The translations under genes were made by a program, and so were the position numbers. The notes under the pieces were generated by a model, which saw only the letters and a list, made by a program, of their open reading frames with translations, had not been told where the DNA came from and ran no database searches. Positions 63,837-64,000 of a stretch of 64,000 bases of DNA are shown here, piece after piece; within the stretch, counting starts at the first letter, position 1; each line of letters starts with the position of its first letter. Source of the stretch: Acidimicrobiales bacterium (lineage in GTDB: Bacteria; Actinomycetota; Acidimicrobiia; Acidimicrobiales; Palsa-688); assembly GCA_035533095.1 (NCBI GenBank), contig DATLUM010000050.1, positions 1 to 64,000 on the forward strand, read 5' to 3'.

Positions 63837-64000
63837 TCACTCCCCGAGATCGGGCCCCTGCCAGGACTTGACCTCGTCCCAGAGCTCGTCGGTCACCGGC
63901 ACCCCGCGCCGCTCCGCCAGGGCCTCGACCGCTGTGAAACGCCGGCGGAATTTCGCCGACGCGTCCCTCAGCGCTGCCTCCGGGTCGATGCCGAGATGGC
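63837..64000 (-). CDS. mazG: MazG nucleotide pyrophosphohydrolase, C-terminal end (partial)
   Basis: The last 54 codons of a gene that enters from beyond the window. IDPEAALRDASAKFRRRF followed by TAVEALAERRGV is the conserved C-terminal helix pattern of MazG (DPE-ALR---KF--RF--VE). MazG cleaves non-canonical NTPs or ppGpp-linked pools. Its place upstream of eno is the usual actinobacterial order. Confidence 0.82.
   Translation of the reverse strand, partial: HLGIDPEAALRDASAKFRRRFTAVEALAERRGVPVTDELWDEVKSWQGPDLGE

Overview
The window is about 64 kb of high-GC DNA with dense, short-spaced genes, many GTG starts, 4-base ATGA/GTGA overlaps and short or absent leaders. The gene content is actinobacterial: F420-type luciferase-like oxidoreductase, DUF3039, DUF1707, DUF501-Ppx, nickel SOD with its maturation protease, homodimeric AceE, PaaX, SUF-only Fe-S assembly, CO-dehydrogenase-type genes. 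I infer a free-living aerobic actinobacterium, possibly of the Acidimicrobiia. That placement rests on gene content, not on a marker gene. No phage, insertion sequence, plasmid or CRISPR sequence was seen; this is chromosomal core and metabolic DNA.

Layout. 0-6.3 kb: end of murJ, rnhA, aceE, a HhH-GPD DNA-repair protein, thiS-thiE, and an alpha/beta hydrolase whose nucleophile serine is an alanine. 6.3-6.6 kb: the only gene-free stretch above 300 bp, which can fold as a structured leader on the minus strand. 6.6-11.1 kb: gamma carbonic anhydrase, acyl-CoA dehydrogenase, two hydrolases including a glycogen debranching-type enzyme. 11.2-13.8 kb: sufC-sufS-sufU. 13.8-21.7 kb: secreted matrixin with propeller-like repeats, ferredoxin reductase, DUF3039, thiolase, NlpC/P60 hydrolase, a class III cyclase fused to a YHS domain, PaaX. 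21.7-27.6 kb: MFS transporter and a second SUF operon (sufB, membrane protein, sufD, Rieske ferredoxin, second sufC). 27.6-35.5 kb: patatin, F420 oxidoreductase, oligopeptidase B, FtsH-like protease, MBL hydrolase. 35.6-39.4 kb: ethylmalonyl-CoA pathway genes (mesaconyl-CoA hydratase, methylsuccinyl-CoA dehydrogenase, CoA-ester lyase). 39.4-50.3 kb: DUF885, eIF2B-like, ClpP divergent to an SRPBCC/ArsR pair, fumC, second NlpC/P60 protein, quinone oxidoreductase, DUF1707, DMT and MFS transporters, tRNA-Leu. 50.4-53.8 kb: sodN/sodX, acyltransferase, SDR, GNAT. 53.8-64 kb: one long minus-strand run, mazG-eno-ftsB, then CO-dehydrogenase-type coxS, coxM, coxD, coxE, xdhC-like genes, a nucleotidyltransferase and coxG, then a fused DUF501-Ppx and an aminotransferase.

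How they connect. The two SUF loci carry the same palindromic site, CTATC-N2-GATAG, in their promoter regions, which suggests one Fe-S or iron-responsive regulator controls both. Their products feed Fe-S enzymes such as CoxS and the Rieske protein. The acyl-CoA dehydrogenases, thiolase, MaoC hydratase and CitE-type lyase point to growth on acetyl-CoA-yielding substrates with carbon replenished through the ethylmalonyl-CoA route. The cox genes suggest a molybdenum hydroxylase, but its large catalytic subunit is not in the window.

The most unusual signals are a short palindromic element built around AAGAGGTTCGCAGA that sits on stop codons at six gene ends; a 14-bp perfect hairpin inside the first codons of sufS; the structured leader at 6.34-6.59 kb; the serine-less hydrolase; the cyclase-YHS fusion; the cox island lodged inside the usual mazG-eno-ftsB-DUF501-ppx order; and two genes in that operon whose conserved N-termini can be reached only from CTG codons.
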